Source of the DNA: Bacteroidales bacterium
Lineage (GTDB): Bacteria > Bacteroidota > Bacteroidia > Bacteroidales > PXBB01
Assembly (NCBI GenBank): GCA_028698995.1
Contig: JAQVVM010000009.1
Span: 31,770 to 95,769, forward strand
Length of the DNA stretch: 64,000 nt
Direction: 5' to 3'
Shown here in pieces: positions 1-8,963 of the stretch. Position 1 is the first letter of the stretch. Each line of letters starts with the position of its first letter. Made by a program: the position numbers and the translations under genes. The notes under the pieces are model-generated. The model was not told where the DNA came from, ran no database searches, and saw only the letters and a program-made list of their open reading frames with translations.

Positions 1-66
1 AATAATTGACTTTGACAAATATTTAAAAACAATAAACATAAATTTAAACCTTCAACATTTTCCACA

Positions 67-74
67 TAGTTTTG
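67..74 (+). promoter_or_regulatory. -7 promoter element (TAnnTTTG)
   Basis: TAGTTTTG matches the Bacteroidota primary sigma -7 consensus TAnnTTTG and lies 17 bases before the ATG at 92. No clear -33 TTG element is seen at the expected distance. Confidence 0.4.
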
Positions 75-91
75 CTAAATATTTTAATTCT

Positions 92-2893
92 ATGACCAGA
101 CGATTTTTATCATTAGCTTTAATGTTTATAATAACCTCTTTAAGCTTTTCACAGACAGGCATTAATCCCATGTCAGTATCGGGAATAAAAGGTTACTGGA
201 CTTTTGATGACTCTGCTGATATTTCAAACGCTTCCTATGGTACAGACCTTGTCCCAACAGGATATATCCGTTCTGTTGATGGCCCTTCAGCATCGAATCT
301 TGCTGTTAGACTAGGAACCAATAGTTTTTTTCGATGCTTTCACAATATTCCCCCAAATGGTACTGGCACCCCTATAAAAGTTAATAACTATTCTTTACTA
401 ATTGATTTCAAAATAAATCAGTTTGGTCTGTGGCGATCCTTTTTCCAGACCGATACTGCAAATACCATAACCGATGATGCTGAGGTATTTATAAGTCCCT
501 CAGGAACAATTGGTGTCTCTGCCACTGGTTATTCTCAGCAAGTGCTCAAAACCGGAGAGTGGTACAGGTTGGTAATTTCTGTTAAATTGGGGACTTCTTT
601 TAACTATTATCTCGATGGTCAGCTTTTATTCAGTGGTACTTCTCAAGCAATTGACGGTCGTTTTTCCCTCAGTCCATCTACTTTACAGAATAACTTTCTT
701 TTATTTGCCGATAATGATGCTGAAGACAATATTTTTGACATTGCTCAGGTCGCTGTTTATGACAGAAACCTCACCCCTGTTGAAATTGACTCTCTGGGTG
801 GTTATAACCACATAATGTCAAGTTCTCATAAAGGAATTAATACATATTTACAAACCCCTACACCTACTTCGGTTTACATCAGCTGGCATTCGTCTCAAAC
901 AACCAATACTTCAGTTCAGTATGGTGCTTCTCCTTTGTTAGGTTTAACAGCTCTTGGAAGTTATGAAACAATTGACGTGAAAAAATGGCACACTGTTAAA
1001 CTCAATGGCCTGACTCCTGATACTCATTATTATTATCGTTGTATAAGTGGCAGCGATACTTCTCAGGTTTACGAATTCAGAACGCCATTTGAGCAAAATA
1101 CTTCTGGCAAACATTTGCGTTTTGTTCTTTTGGCAGACTCTCAGAGCGATATAAATATGCCTGCGCATGTGTCGAATGCCATTGAAGATAAACTTAAAGA
1201 TCTCTATGGTGAATTCTGGATTGATTCTGTTTCACTATTAATACGTCCCGGTGATATGGTTGGCGATGGCAGTAATCCTGATGCCTTTGAAAAAGAATAT
1301 TTTAACCCGTTTGCAAATCTTACGAGATCAATCCCCTCAATGATTTCAATTGGCAATCATGAGGGTGAAAGTGCCTATTATTACCAATATGTAAAATATG
1401 AAGATGTTTCCGACTATTCCTATCCCAATGCCCTTACAGAGCGTTATTACTCATTTAAGCTCGCTAACAGCAGATTTATTGCACTAAATACAAATACCAA
1501 CTACCAGAACAATACAGAAGTATTGTGGCTCCATAACAAATTAGAGCAAAGTAATGCAGACCCATCTACCGACTTTGTTTTTACGTTTAATCACCATCCC
1601 GGACACTCAGAAATGTGGCCTGATGGAAATACTTCTTTTACACAGAATGATATTCACGGAGAATTGGCAAATTATCCAAAGGTTGTTTTTAATGCTTATG
1701 GCCATTCTCACAATTACGAACATGGGGTTAAAAAATCAGCTCACAATCAGCCTCAGGATTTTCATGTTCTATGTGTTGGAGGAGCAGGAGCTTATCTTGA
1801 CAGATGGGAAGAATATGCAAATCAGACTGATTATCCTGAGATACAAAGTATGTATGATCATTATAGTTATGTCATTTTTGATGTAGATGTTGACAATAAG
1901 TCCTATACAGCAACAACCTACAGCCTTGGACATCCACAAAAATACTTAAATAATCTGCCATTGGAATCATGGCATTATTTTGCAAATCAGGTTCAACCCC
2001 AAAAACCTCTAACTTTGGCTCCGATAAATATTTCTTCTGTTTCCCCCACCCTCATTGCATCCCCTTTTAACGGCATTGACGAAATCATGAGTTCTCAATT
2101 CCAGATTAGTAATACACCGGGTGTCTGGACTAATTTGTTAATTGACAGCATCAGGGATTATACAAATGTTTACGGCAATTCCGGAGCACCTGATTATTTG
2201 CCAATAGATTTAAATATTGGCATTGATTTAAAAAGACTGAATGTCCCAGCTGGCAAACTCGCAGTTGGAAATATCTATGCATGGCGGATACGTTATCGCG
2301 ATAAAAATATTAAATGGAGTGAATGGTCAGATCCCGCAGTTTTTACAGTTGTACCAAATCTGATTGATAGTGCTGATTTTACTGCTGATGTCACATCAGG
2401 AATTTCACCTCTTACGGTTCATTTTACCGATTTATCAACAAATTACCCATCAGGATGGGAATGGGATTTTGATAACAATGGCGTTACAGAAAGTTATGAA
2501 CAAGACCCCATTTTCACATTTAACTCCCCTGGTCTGTACAGTGTTAAATTGATTACATTTTATGGAGCACCATTTCAATCAACAATTAAGAATAATTATA
2601 TAAATATTTTAACTACAGGTATCAACTTCCCAATAATACCAAATGTGCAATTTTATCCCAATCCTTTTTCCGACAAAGTTACATTTAGCATACCCGTTGA
2701 ATGTGGTAAAAATCAAGTTTCTGTAATCATTTATGACAGCAGGGGAATTATGCTTGAAAATATTAATGAAACCCTTTCAGAATCCGATAATATAATCACA
2801 TGGGATGCCGGTCAACTTCGTGCTGCTGTTTACTTTGCACATGTATGTTGGGGAGAAAACAGTCAGGTGCTTAAACTCATAAAAATTCCCTGA
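92..2893 (+). CDS. Secreted purple-acid-phosphatase-like metallophosphoesterase with LamG, PKD and T9SS sorting domains
   Basis: A 933-residue exported enzyme predicted to hydrolyse phosphoesters outside the cell or at the surface. Residues 1-21 form a signal peptide. A LamG/concanavalin-like region follows (about 30-235), then a fibronectin-type domain of the kind that precedes purple acid phosphatases (about 245-335). The metallophosphoesterase core shows all its metal-ligand blocks: ADSQ near 347, PGDMVGDG near 387, GNHEGE near 421, NHHPGH near 500 and GHSHNYEHG near 537. After another beta-rich domain comes a PKD domain (about 765-845, with WEWDFDNNG) and a C-terminal T9SS type A domain starting with FYPNPF. 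The full motif set suggests an active enzyme; the substrate is unknown. It is alone in its transcription unit, followed by a 176-base gap. Confidence 0.9.
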   Translation: MTRRFLSLALMFIITSLSFSQTGINPMSVSGIKGYWTFDDSADISNASYGTDLVPTGYIRSVDGPSASNLAVRLGTNSFFRCFHNIPPNGTGTPIKVNNYSLLIDFKINQFGLWRSFFQTDTANTITDDAEVFISPSGTIGVSATGYSQQVLKTGEWYRLVISVKLGTSFNYYLDGQLLFSGTSQAIDGRFSLSPSTLQNNFLLFADNDAEDNIFDIAQVAVYDRNLTPVEIDSLGGYNHIMSSSHKGINTYLQTPTPTSVYISWHSSQTTNTSVQYGASPLLGLTALGSYETIDVKKWHTVKLNGLTPDTHYYYRCISGSDTSQVYEFRTPFEQNTSGKHLRFVLLADSQSDINMPAHVSNAIEDKLKDLYGEFWIDSVSLLIRPGDMVGDGSNPDAFEKEYFNPFANLTRSIPSMISIGNHEGESAYYYQYVKYEDVSDYSYPNALTERYYSFKLANSRFIALNTNTNYQNNTEVLWLHNKLEQSNADPSTDFVFTFNHHPGHSEMWPDGNTSFTQNDIHGELANYPKVVFNAYGHSHNYEHGVKKSAHNQPQDFHVLCVGGAGAYLDRWEEYANQTDYPEIQSMYDHYSYVIFDVDVDNKSYTATTYSLGHPQKYLNNLPLESWHYFANQVQPQKPLTLAPINISSVSPTLIASPFNGIDEIMSSQFQISNTPGVWTNLLIDSIRDYTNVYGNSGAPDYLPIDLNIGIDLKRLNVPAGKLAVGNIYAWRIRYRDKNIKWSEWSDPAVFTVVPNLIDSADFTADVTSGISPLTVHFTDLSTNYPSGWEWDFDNNGVTESYEQDPIFTFNSPGLYSVKLITFYGAPFQSTIKNNYINILTTGINFPIIPNVQFYPNPFSDKVTFSIPVECGKNQVSVIIYDSRGIMLENINETLSESDNIITWDAGQLRAAVYFAHVCWGENSQVLKLIKIP

Positions 2894-2985
2894 TGTTTTT
2901 TAAACTATAAATTTAAAATTGTATAGACTTCTGCTGTTGAACTTTTTATAATTTCAGCGTTAAATATATCCACTTTATTAATTTG

Positions 2986-2993
2986 TATATTTG
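2986..2993 (+). promoter_or_regulatory. -7 promoter element (TAnnTTTG)
   Basis: TATATTTG upstream of the TonB-domain gene at 3070. The spacing to the start codon is 76 bases, leaving room for a leader. A -33 element is not obvious. Confidence 0.4.
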
Positions 2994-3069
2994 TAAGCTT
3001 AAAAAACTTATGTCAAACAAAGCATTATTGGTTTACAATTTTCATGACTTATAAAAATAACCACTTCAA

Positions 3070-3516
3070 ATGCACAAAAAAAATAAAAAATTCTTAAAAC
3101 TGCCTGATTTCCCCGGAGGAAATAAAGCATTAAAGGAATTTATTGGTGGACAGCTTAAATATCCTGCTGAAGCACTAAAAAACAAGATACAGGGAAAAGT
3201 TTATGTTAAATATGAAGTTGACGATGATGGAAAAGTTACAGCTTCAGAAATTATTAACGGTTTAGGTTTTGGCTGCGATGAAGAAGCCCTGCGACTTGTA
3301 AATATGCTAAAGTATAACAAAGTAAAAAACATAGGACAAAGGGTCAAATCAACGATGAAAATAACAATCAATTTTAACCTGCCGGTTTTACAGAATAATG
3401 AGCCCACTTATAAATTCAACTATATAAAACAAAATAAAAGGCAAGAATCAAAAGAAGAAATCAAAAAAGTGTATAATTACACTTTAAACATTAATCAACC
3501 AAAGATCAATGAATAA
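3070..3516 (+). CDS. TonB C-terminal domain protein without membrane anchor
   Basis: A 148-residue protein whose first 110 residues read as a TonB C-terminal (energy-transducer) domain: FPGG near 15, then YPAEAL, a GKVYVKYEVDDDG strand typical of the fold, and DEEALRLV. Normal TonB proteins begin with a transmembrane helix and a Pro-rich spacer; here the domain starts at residue 10 and no signal peptide or helix is seen. In-frame sequence upstream of the ATG is closed by a stop at 3052-3054, so a missed N-terminus in this frame is excluded. The last 35 residues are basic and low complexity. Its stop overlaps the HD hydrolase start by 8 bases, so the two are translationally coupled. It could be a cytoplasmic relic or a repurposed domain. 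Confidence 0.75.
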   Translation: MHKKNKKFLKLPDFPGGNKALKEFIGGQLKYPAEALKNKIQGKVYVKYEVDDDGKVTASEIINGLGFGCDEEALRLVNMLKYNKVKNIGQRVKSTMKITINFNLPVLQNNEPTYKFNYIKQNKRQESKEEIKKVYNYTLNINQPKINE

Positions 3517-4744
3517 AAGATTAAACAAAAGAAAAATTGTAAACGATCCGGTTTACGGCTTTATCAGCATCCCAAATGATTTTATTTTCGATCTAATTGA
3601 ACATCCCTTTTTTCAGCGTTTACGACACATCAAACAGCTTGGTCTCACTCACCTTGTTTATCCTGGAGCTCTGCACACACGTTTTCATCATGCATTGGGG
3701 GCTATGCACCTGATGTGTGAAGCAATAGAAGTGCTTCGTCAGAAAGGACACCTTATTAATGAAGAAGAGGCTGAAGCCGTTACTATTGCTATTCTATTGC
3801 ATGATATAGGTCACGGACCGTTTTCTCATGCTCTTGAAAATAGCCTTGTTGACGACATTAAACATGAGGATATTTCAGAATTCTTTATGTATGAGCTTAA
3901 TAATATCTTTCAGGGAAAAATTAAAATGGCTCTGAAAATATTTAAAAATACGTATCACAAAAAATTCTTACATCAACTGGTATCAAGTCAACTGGATGTT
4001 GACCGTTTGGATTATCTTAACCGCGACAGCTTCTACACAGGTGTTTCAGAAGGTGTTATTGGCAGTGAAAGAATCATCAAAATGCTTAATGTTGTTAACG
4101 ACGAACTTGTTGTTGAAGCAAAAGGCATTTATTCTATCGAAAAATTTATTATCGCTCGGCGCCTTATGTACTGGCAGGTTTATTTACACAAAACGGTAGT
4201 TTCTGCAGAGTTCTTATTGATAAATATTTTACGAAGGGCAAAGTTTTTAATAGGTAATGGTGTTCCTCTTTTTTGCACTCCTGCTTTAAACGAATTTCTT
4301 AAAAACAAATACAACAAAAATAGTTTTCTGAAAAACAATCAGGTGTTGTCAAATTTTTCACGTCTTGACGATTATGACATTTATGCATCTGTAAAAGTTT
4401 GGTGTGATTCTCCCGACAAGACATTGGCTATGCTTTCAAAAAGGCTTATCTTCAGAAATTTATTTAGAATAGAGTTCAGCAATACACCTTTCGATGAAGA
4501 AAAACTACATTCATTAAGGGAAAAAGTTATTAAGGCATACGATCTTGATTCTGATGAGGCAAAATTCTTTGTTTTTACCGACAAGGCTACAAATAATATA
4601 TATAATCTTGCAACCGAAAAGATTAAAATTCTTCTGCGTAATAATGACGTTTTAGATATTTCAGAAGCATCTGATTATCTTGATAATCAATCACTTTCAA
4701 AAACAGTGGTTAAATATTTTTTGTGTTATCCAAAAGATATTTAA
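3509..4744 (+). CDS. HD domain phosphohydrolase (dGTPase-like)
   Basis: A 411-residue cytoplasmic HD-superfamily metal-dependent phosphohydrolase. It contains an early His block (FHHALGAMHL, about 58-68), the HD doublet in LLHDIGHGPFSH (about 97-108), and the later SSQLDVDRLDYLNRD block (about 160-174) that supplies the last metal ligand in dNTP triphosphohydrolase-like members. The length and order fit the widespread bacterial family that includes SAMHD1-like and YwfO-like proteins. The start overlaps the preceding TonB-domain gene by 8 bases and lpxD begins 45 bases downstream. Substrate (dNTPs or another nucleotide) cannot be told from sequence. Confidence 0.87.
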   Translation: MNKRLNKRKIVNDPVYGFISIPNDFIFDLIEHPFFQRLRHIKQLGLTHLVYPGALHTRFHHALGAMHLMCEAIEVLRQKGHLINEEEAEAVTIAILLHDIGHGPFSHALENSLVDDIKHEDISEFFMYELNNIFQGKIKMALKIFKNTYHKKFLHQLVSSQLDVDRLDYLNRDSFYTGVSEGVIGSERIIKMLNVVNDELVVEAKGIYSIEKFIIARRLMYWQVYLHKTVVSAEFLLINILRRAKFLIGNGVPLFCTPALNEFLKNKYNKNSFLKNNQVLSNFSRLDDYDIYASVKVWCDSPDKTLAMLSKRLIFRNLFRIEFSNTPFDEEKLHSLREKVIKAYDLDSDEAKFFVFTDKATNNIYNLATEKIKILLRNNDVLDISEASDYLDNQSLSKTVVKYFLCYPKDI

Positions 4745-4789
4745 TTTTTTATTTTACTTTGTAAAAATATTACAAATCAAATTGTCAAA

Positions 4790-5815
4790 ATGGGCTACAC
4801 TATTACACATATTACGGCACTTGTAAAAGGTTCCGTTAAAGGAGACATGCCGGATGTTGAAATTAGCCGTTTGGCGCGTATAGAAGATGCGGAAGAAGGT
4901 TCAATAACATTTCTTGCCAACATGAAATATGAACCATTTTTATATTCAACAAAAGCTTCCGCTGTTATTGTAAATGCAGATTATATCCCCACCAAAAACA
5001 TTTCACCTGTTTTAATAAGTGTCCCCAACGCTTATGATGCATTTACCGTTTTAACAAATTTATTTGCTGAAAGAAAACAACAAAAATATATTGTTTCAGA
5101 AAAAGCGTCTTTGAGTCACGGTGTTATTCTAGGAAATAACGTTGCAATAGGTGATTTTTCATTTATAGGAGAAAATACGTCAATCGGAAATAATGTGGTT
5201 ATTTTTCCTCAGGTTTATTTAGGCTCAAATGTCACAATAGGAAATGACACTGTTTTATATCCCGGTGTTAAAATTTATGACAATTGTAAAATTGGCAGTT
5301 TTTGTAAAATTCACTCCGGAGTTGTAATAGGTTCAGACGGTTTTGGTTTTGCTCCTCAGCAAAATAGTGCCTTCAATAAAATTGAACAAATTGGAAATGT
5401 TGTTATTGAAGATAATGTTGAAATAGGAGCCAACTCTACCATCGACAGGGCTGCAATAAGCTCAACAATTATTCGAAAGGGAGTTAAGATTGACAACCTC
5501 ATCCAGATAGCCCATAATGTTGAAATAGGTGAAAATACTGTAATTGCTGCACAAACAGGGATATCCGGCTCAGCAAAAATAGGCAAGAATTGTATGATTG
5601 GTGGACAAGTCGGGATTGTTGGCCATATTTCTATAGCCGATAATGTAAAAATCGCTGCTCAATCGGGGATTGGAAGCAGTATTACTAAAGAAGGAGTCAT
5701 TATGCAAGGATCCCCTGCTTTCGAAATTTCACAATACCGTAGAGCTTATGCTTGTTTTAAAAATCTACCCCAATATTTCAATCTATTTTATAAATTTAAA
5801 AAAGAAGATATTTAA
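4790..5815 (+). CDS. lpxD: UDP-3-O-acylglucosamine N-acyltransferase LpxD
   Basis: A 341-residue enzyme of lipid A synthesis that adds the N-linked hydroxyacyl chain to UDP-3-O-acylglucosamine using acyl-ACP. Residues 1-100 are the LpxD N-terminal uridine-binding domain; from about 105 there is a long left-handed beta helix of hexapeptide repeats ([19 protein letters not shown] and similar). The GSDGFGFAP block near 177-185 and the IAHNVEIG block with the catalytic-type His near 242 are characteristic. Length is normal for the family. It opens the lipid A group lpxD, lpxC/fabZ, lpxA, with a 173-base gap before lpxC that holds a -7 element, so the downstream genes may also have their own promoter. 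Confidence 0.95.
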   Translation: MGYTITHITALVKGSVKGDMPDVEISRLARIEDAEEGSITFLANMKYEPFLYSTKASAVIVNADYIPTKNISPVLISVPNAYDAFTVLTNLFAERKQQKYIVSEKASLSHGVILGNNVAIGDFSFIGENTSIGNNVVIFPQVYLGSNVTIGNDTVLYPGVKIYDNCKIGSFCKIHSGVVIGSDGFGFAPQQNSAFNKIEQIGNVVIEDNVEIGANSTIDRAAISSTIIRKGVKIDNLIQIAHNVEIGENTVIAAQTGISGSAKIGKNCMIGGQVGIVGHISIADNVKIAAQSGIGSSITKEGVIMQGSPAFEISQYRRAYACFKNLPQYFNLFYKFKKEDI

Positions 5816-5949
5816 AAACAGGCTCTTTTTAATCCTTTATCCAGATTCTATTAATCAAACATAAATGACTTTTTATAATTTCCATCAAGCATTACAATTT
5901 ATTATCCTTCAATAATTAGAAAGTAGGTTTTTAATATTAATAAAAGACT

Positions 5950-5957
5950 TACCTTTG
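5950..5957 (+). promoter_or_regulatory. -7 promoter element (TAnnTTTG) for lpxC/fabZ
   Basis: TACCTTTG lies 31 bases before the lpxC/fabZ ATG, in a 173-base gap after lpxD. It is a full match to the Bacteroidota -7 consensus at a typical distance. Confidence 0.55.
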
Positions 5958-5988
5958 CCTTCATTTTTATAAACCCATTTTATTTATA

Positions 5989-7392
5989 ATGTTTGAAAAA
6001 CAAAGAACTATAAAAAAGCCTGTAAGTGTTAGTGGAACAGGCTTGCATACCGGAGAATTCGTAACGATGACATTTAAACCCGCTCCAGAAAATACAGGGT
6101 ATGTTTTTAAGCGCATTGATATAAAAGATCAACCATTGATTGAAGCACAGATTGAAAATGTCTCAGACACTTCAAGAGGAACAACCATTGGGGTTAACGG
6201 CGTAGAGGTTAAAACTATTGAACACACTTTGGCGGCTCTTTCCGGTTTAAGTATTGATAATGTACTTATAGAAATTGATAATCCCGAATTACCTATAATG
6301 GATGGTAGCTCTGAAAAATTTGTTTCAGCACTTTTGGAAGCCGGCATTAAAACTCAAAATGCTCCTAAAGAGTATTTTGAATTAGATCAGAACATTATTT
6401 ATTCAAATGAAGAACGAAAGGTTAGAATGATTGCCCTTCCATCTGATACCTTTAAAGTTTCTGTCCTTATCGATTTTGACTCTGGTGTTTTGATTCCTCA
6501 AAATGCCATTTTGGAAGACATCAATGATTTTGCTAAAGAAATTGCACCCTGCCGTACTTTTGTTTTCCTTCATGAACTCGAGTATCTTGTATCCAATGAT
6601 TTAATAAAAGGTGGCGACCTTAATAATGCCATTGTTTTTGTAAATCGCGTTATCAATGATGATGAGTTAAAAAAACTGGCCAAACTCTTTAATAAACCGG
6701 AAGTCAAAGTATTAAAGGAAGGCATTTTAAACAACCTGAAACTACGCTTTCATAATGAACCTGCTCGACATAAATTATTAGATGTCGTTGGAGATTTAGC
6801 CCTTATAGGGGAACCTATAAAAGCTCATATTATTGCCACAAGGCCGGGTCATACTTCAAATATTGCTTTTGCTAAAGAAATAAAAAAATTTATACGACAG
6901 CAAAAACTTAAAAAGAAAGCCCCCTTTTATGATCCTAATGTCAAGCCTGTTTATGATATAAACCAAATAAAAAAAATAATCCCTCACAGACCTCCCTTCC
7001 TTTTTGTTGATAAAATTCTAGACATTACTGATAATTATATTGTAGGATTGAAAAATGTTACAATGAATGAATCCTTTTTTGTCGGACACTTTCCAAGCGA
7101 ACCTATTTTACCAGGTGTTCTCCAGGTTGAAGCCATGGCTCAAGCTGGTGGTGTTTTTGTTTTAAAAAACGTACCGGATCCTGAAAATTATGCCACCTAT
7201 TTCTTGCGCATTAATAATGTGCGATTCAAACATAAAGTTGTTCCAGGAGATACGCTTATTTTTAAAGTAGAATTGTTAACTCCTATTCGTAGAGGTATTG
7301 CAGATATGAAAGGAGTTGCTTTTGTTGGGGAAAAAATAGCTGCAGAACTTGAGTTTACTGCACAAATTGTAAAAAAAGAAAAAGAAATTTGA
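5989..7392 (+). CDS. lpxC/fabZ: Bifunctional UDP-3-O-acyl-GlcNAc deacetylase / 3-hydroxyacyl-ACP dehydratase
   Basis: A 467-residue fusion characteristic of Bacteroidota. Residues 1 to about 310 are LpxC, the Zn-dependent deacetylase that commits UDP-acyl-GlcNAc to lipid A: SGTGLHTG near 15, the Zn-ligand block EHTLAALSG near 75, and HKLLDVVGDLALIG near 265 with the second His and the Asp ligand. Residues about 320-467 are FabZ: HRPPFLFVDKI with the catalytic His near 335, and GVLQVEAMAQAGG with the catalytic Glu near 380. The fusion joins lipid A commitment with the fatty-acid cycle that supplies hydroxyacyl-ACP. lpxA follows after 40 bases. All key residues are present. Confidence 0.96.
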   Translation: MFEKQRTIKKPVSVSGTGLHTGEFVTMTFKPAPENTGYVFKRIDIKDQPLIEAQIENVSDTSRGTTIGVNGVEVKTIEHTLAALSGLSIDNVLIEIDNPELPIMDGSSEKFVSALLEAGIKTQNAPKEYFELDQNIIYSNEERKVRMIALPSDTFKVSVLIDFDSGVLIPQNAILEDINDFAKEIAPCRTFVFLHELEYLVSNDLIKGGDLNNAIVFVNRVINDDELKKLAKLFNKPEVKVLKEGILNNLKLRFHNEPARHKLLDVVGDLALIGEPIKAHIIATRPGHTSNIAFAKEIKKFIRQQKLKKKAPFYDPNVKPVYDINQIKKIIPHRPPFLFVDKILDITDNYIVGLKNVTMNESFFVGHFPSEPILPGVLQVEAMAQAGGVFVLKNVPDPENYATYFLRINNVRFKHKVVPGDTLIFKVELLTPIRRGIADMKGVAFVGEKIAAELEFTAQIVKKEKEI

Positions 7393-7407
7393 TTATTAAT
7401 ATAATTG

Positions 7408-7415
7408 TATATTTG
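7408..7415 (+). promoter_or_regulatory. -7 promoter element (TAnnTTTG) for lpxA
   Basis: TATATTTG sits 18 bases before the lpxA ATG. A TTTG at 7388-7391, overlapping the lpxC stop codon, could serve as a -33 element although the 16-base spacing is slightly short. lpxA may thus be transcribed alone as well as by read-through. Confidence 0.5.
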
Positions 7416-7432
7416 CCAAATATTTTTATTAA

Positions 7433-8239
7433 ATGAACCACGCGCTTTCTTATATACATCCGCAGGCTAAATTAGCCAAATCTGTCGTTATTGAACCGTT
7501 TTCAACCATTCATAACAATGTAGAAATTGATGAGGGCACATGGATTGGTCCTCATGTTACAATAATGGAAGGGGCTCGAATCGGGAAAAATTGCAAAATT
7601 TTCCCCGGTGCTGTTATCTCTGCAATTCCACAGGATTTAAAATTCAAAGGAGAAGACACTTATGTTATTATTGGTGACAATGTTACTATAAGAGAATATG
7701 TTACCATAAACAGGGGAACAACTGCCAACATTGACACTATAATAGGAGATAATACCTTAATAATGGCTTATGCACACATAGCTCATGATTGTATTATAGG
7801 TAAAAACTGCATTCTCGCAAATGTTGCTAATCTTGCAGGACATATTACAGTTGAAGACTTTGCCATAATAGGAGGTTTGTCCGCTGTTCATCAGTTTGTC
7901 AAAATCGGCGCACACGCCATGATTTCAGGGGGATGCCTCGTCAGAAAAGATGTCCCTCCTTATACAAAATGTGCCAGAGAACCAATATCATATGCCGGTA
8001 TTAACTCTGTTGGACTTAGAAGAAGGGGCTTTACTGCCGAAAAAATTAAGGAAATTCAAGACATCTACCGCATTATTTTCCTTAAAAGATACAATACCTC
8101 TAATGCCCTTACTATTGTTGAAACAGAAATGCCTGCATCACCCGAAAGAGATGAAATTATTCAGTTTATTAATAACTCCTCAAGAGGTATTATGAGGGGC
8201 TACAACACTCCTAAGTTAATAAATAATAACAATTTCTGA
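7433..8239 (+). CDS. lpxA: Acyl-ACP--UDP-N-acetylglucosamine O-acyltransferase LpxA
   Basis: A 268-residue first enzyme of lipid A synthesis, transferring a 3-hydroxyacyl chain to the 3-OH of UDP-GlcNAc. The N-terminal two thirds are hexapeptide repeats of a left-handed beta helix (IHPQAKLAKSVVIEPF at the start, then IGDNVTIREYVTINRGT). The AYAHIAHDCIIG block near 115-126 carries the catalytic His, and GLSAVHQFVKIG near 148-160 the second conserved His. The C-terminal helical domain begins with GLRRRGF near 194. Length is close to the family norm of about 260. It completes lpxD-lpxC/fabZ-lpxA, the usual Bacteroidota order. Confidence 0.96.
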   Translation: MNHALSYIHPQAKLAKSVVIEPFSTIHNNVEIDEGTWIGPHVTIMEGARIGKNCKIFPGAVISAIPQDLKFKGEDTYVIIGDNVTIREYVTINRGTTANIDTIIGDNTLIMAYAHIAHDCIIGKNCILANVANLAGHITVEDFAIIGGLSAVHQFVKIGAHAMISGGCLVRKDVPPYTKCAREPISYAGINSVGLRRRGFTAEKIKEIQDIYRIIFLKRYNTSNALTIVETEMPASPERDEIIQFINNSSRGIMRGYNTPKLINNNNF

Positions 8240-8272
8240 TTTTTTTGATTAACTGTCTATACAATACATTTT

Positions 8273-8884
8273 GTGAATATTACCGGTACAGATATCTGTA
8301 AGTCGTTCAACAACACCAAAATAATTCAAAATATTGGATTCTCGGTATCACCCGAAAAACCATGCGCCATTACCGGTCAAAATGGATCCGGAAAATCAAC
8401 TTTAATTAAAATCATTGCTAATATCGTCAAACCCGATTCAGGATTACTAAACTATTATGATGATAATGCAACCTTAATTAACCACAACAATATTCATGAA
8501 TTTATATCTTTTGTGGCTCCTTATTCAGAATTAATTGAAGAATTTACCCTTGAAGAACAAATAAACTTTCATTCAAAATTTGTCAAGCCTCTTTCTGGTT
8601 TTGATACAGCATTAATTATTAATAAACTGAATTTTGAAAAGCAAACTAAAATAAAAATAAAAGAGTTTTCTTCGGGAATGAAACAAAAACTAAAAATTGC
8701 ACTTGCTCTTTTTTTTTCAAAAAAAATACTTCTTTTTGATGAACCTTGTGTTAATTTTGACAATAAATCTATCGATTGGTACGGAAATACTATAACCTCT
8801 TTTTCACAAAATAAAATTATTATTGTTTGTTCAAATAATGCAGAATTTGAATATTTTTTTTCTAATCAAAGAATTGAACTTTAA
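8273..8884 (+). CDS. ABC transporter ATP-binding protein, no permease nearby
   Basis: A 203-residue ATPase with Walker A TGQNGSGKST (about 34-43), a signature-like FSSGMKQKLKIALAL block (about 128-142, SSGMK in place of canonical LSGGQ) and Walker B KILLFDEP (about 148-155). The H-loop region is replaced by IIIVCSNNAEFE, with no clear switch His. It starts with GTG 33 bases after lpxA. No permease or substrate-binding gene adjoins it, and the next gene is an unrelated TPR protein with its own promoter. At 203 residues it is short. It may pair with a permease elsewhere or act as a stand-alone ATPase; the position after lpxA suggests an envelope role, but that is inference. Confidence 0.8.
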   Translation: MNITGTDICKSFNNTKIIQNIGFSVSPEKPCAITGQNGSGKSTLIKIIANIVKPDSGLLNYYDDNATLINHNNIHEFISFVAPYSELIEEFTLEEQINFHSKFVKPLSGFDTALIINKLNFEKQTKIKIKEFSSGMKQKLKIALALFFSKKILLFDEPCVNFDNKSIDWYGNTITSFSQNKIIIVCSNNAEFEYFFSNQRIEL

Positions 8885-8932
8885 CTAATAGAAAAAAAAT
8901 AATTGTTGTATATTTACATCTATATTATTGTT

Positions 8933-8940
8933 TATCTTTG
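8933..8940 (+). promoter_or_regulatory. -7 promoter element (TAnnTTTG) fixing the TPR gene start
   Basis: TATCTTTG lies 23 bases before the ATG at 8964 and downstream of a TTG at 8928 that could otherwise be read as a start. A transcript from here cannot include the TTG, so the ATG at 8964 is preferred. Confidence 0.55.
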
Positions 8941-8963
8941 TTATAATAATAAAAGCCAATTCC

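Noticed and set aside
3010..3054. 14-codon open frame starting ATG before the TonB-domain gene
   Set aside because: In frame with the TonB gene but ends in a stop before it; too short to support as a gene or leader peptide.
8928..8963. Upstream TTG start for the first TPR protein
   Set aside because: A -7 promoter element lies between this TTG and the ATG at 8964, so a transcript could not include it.
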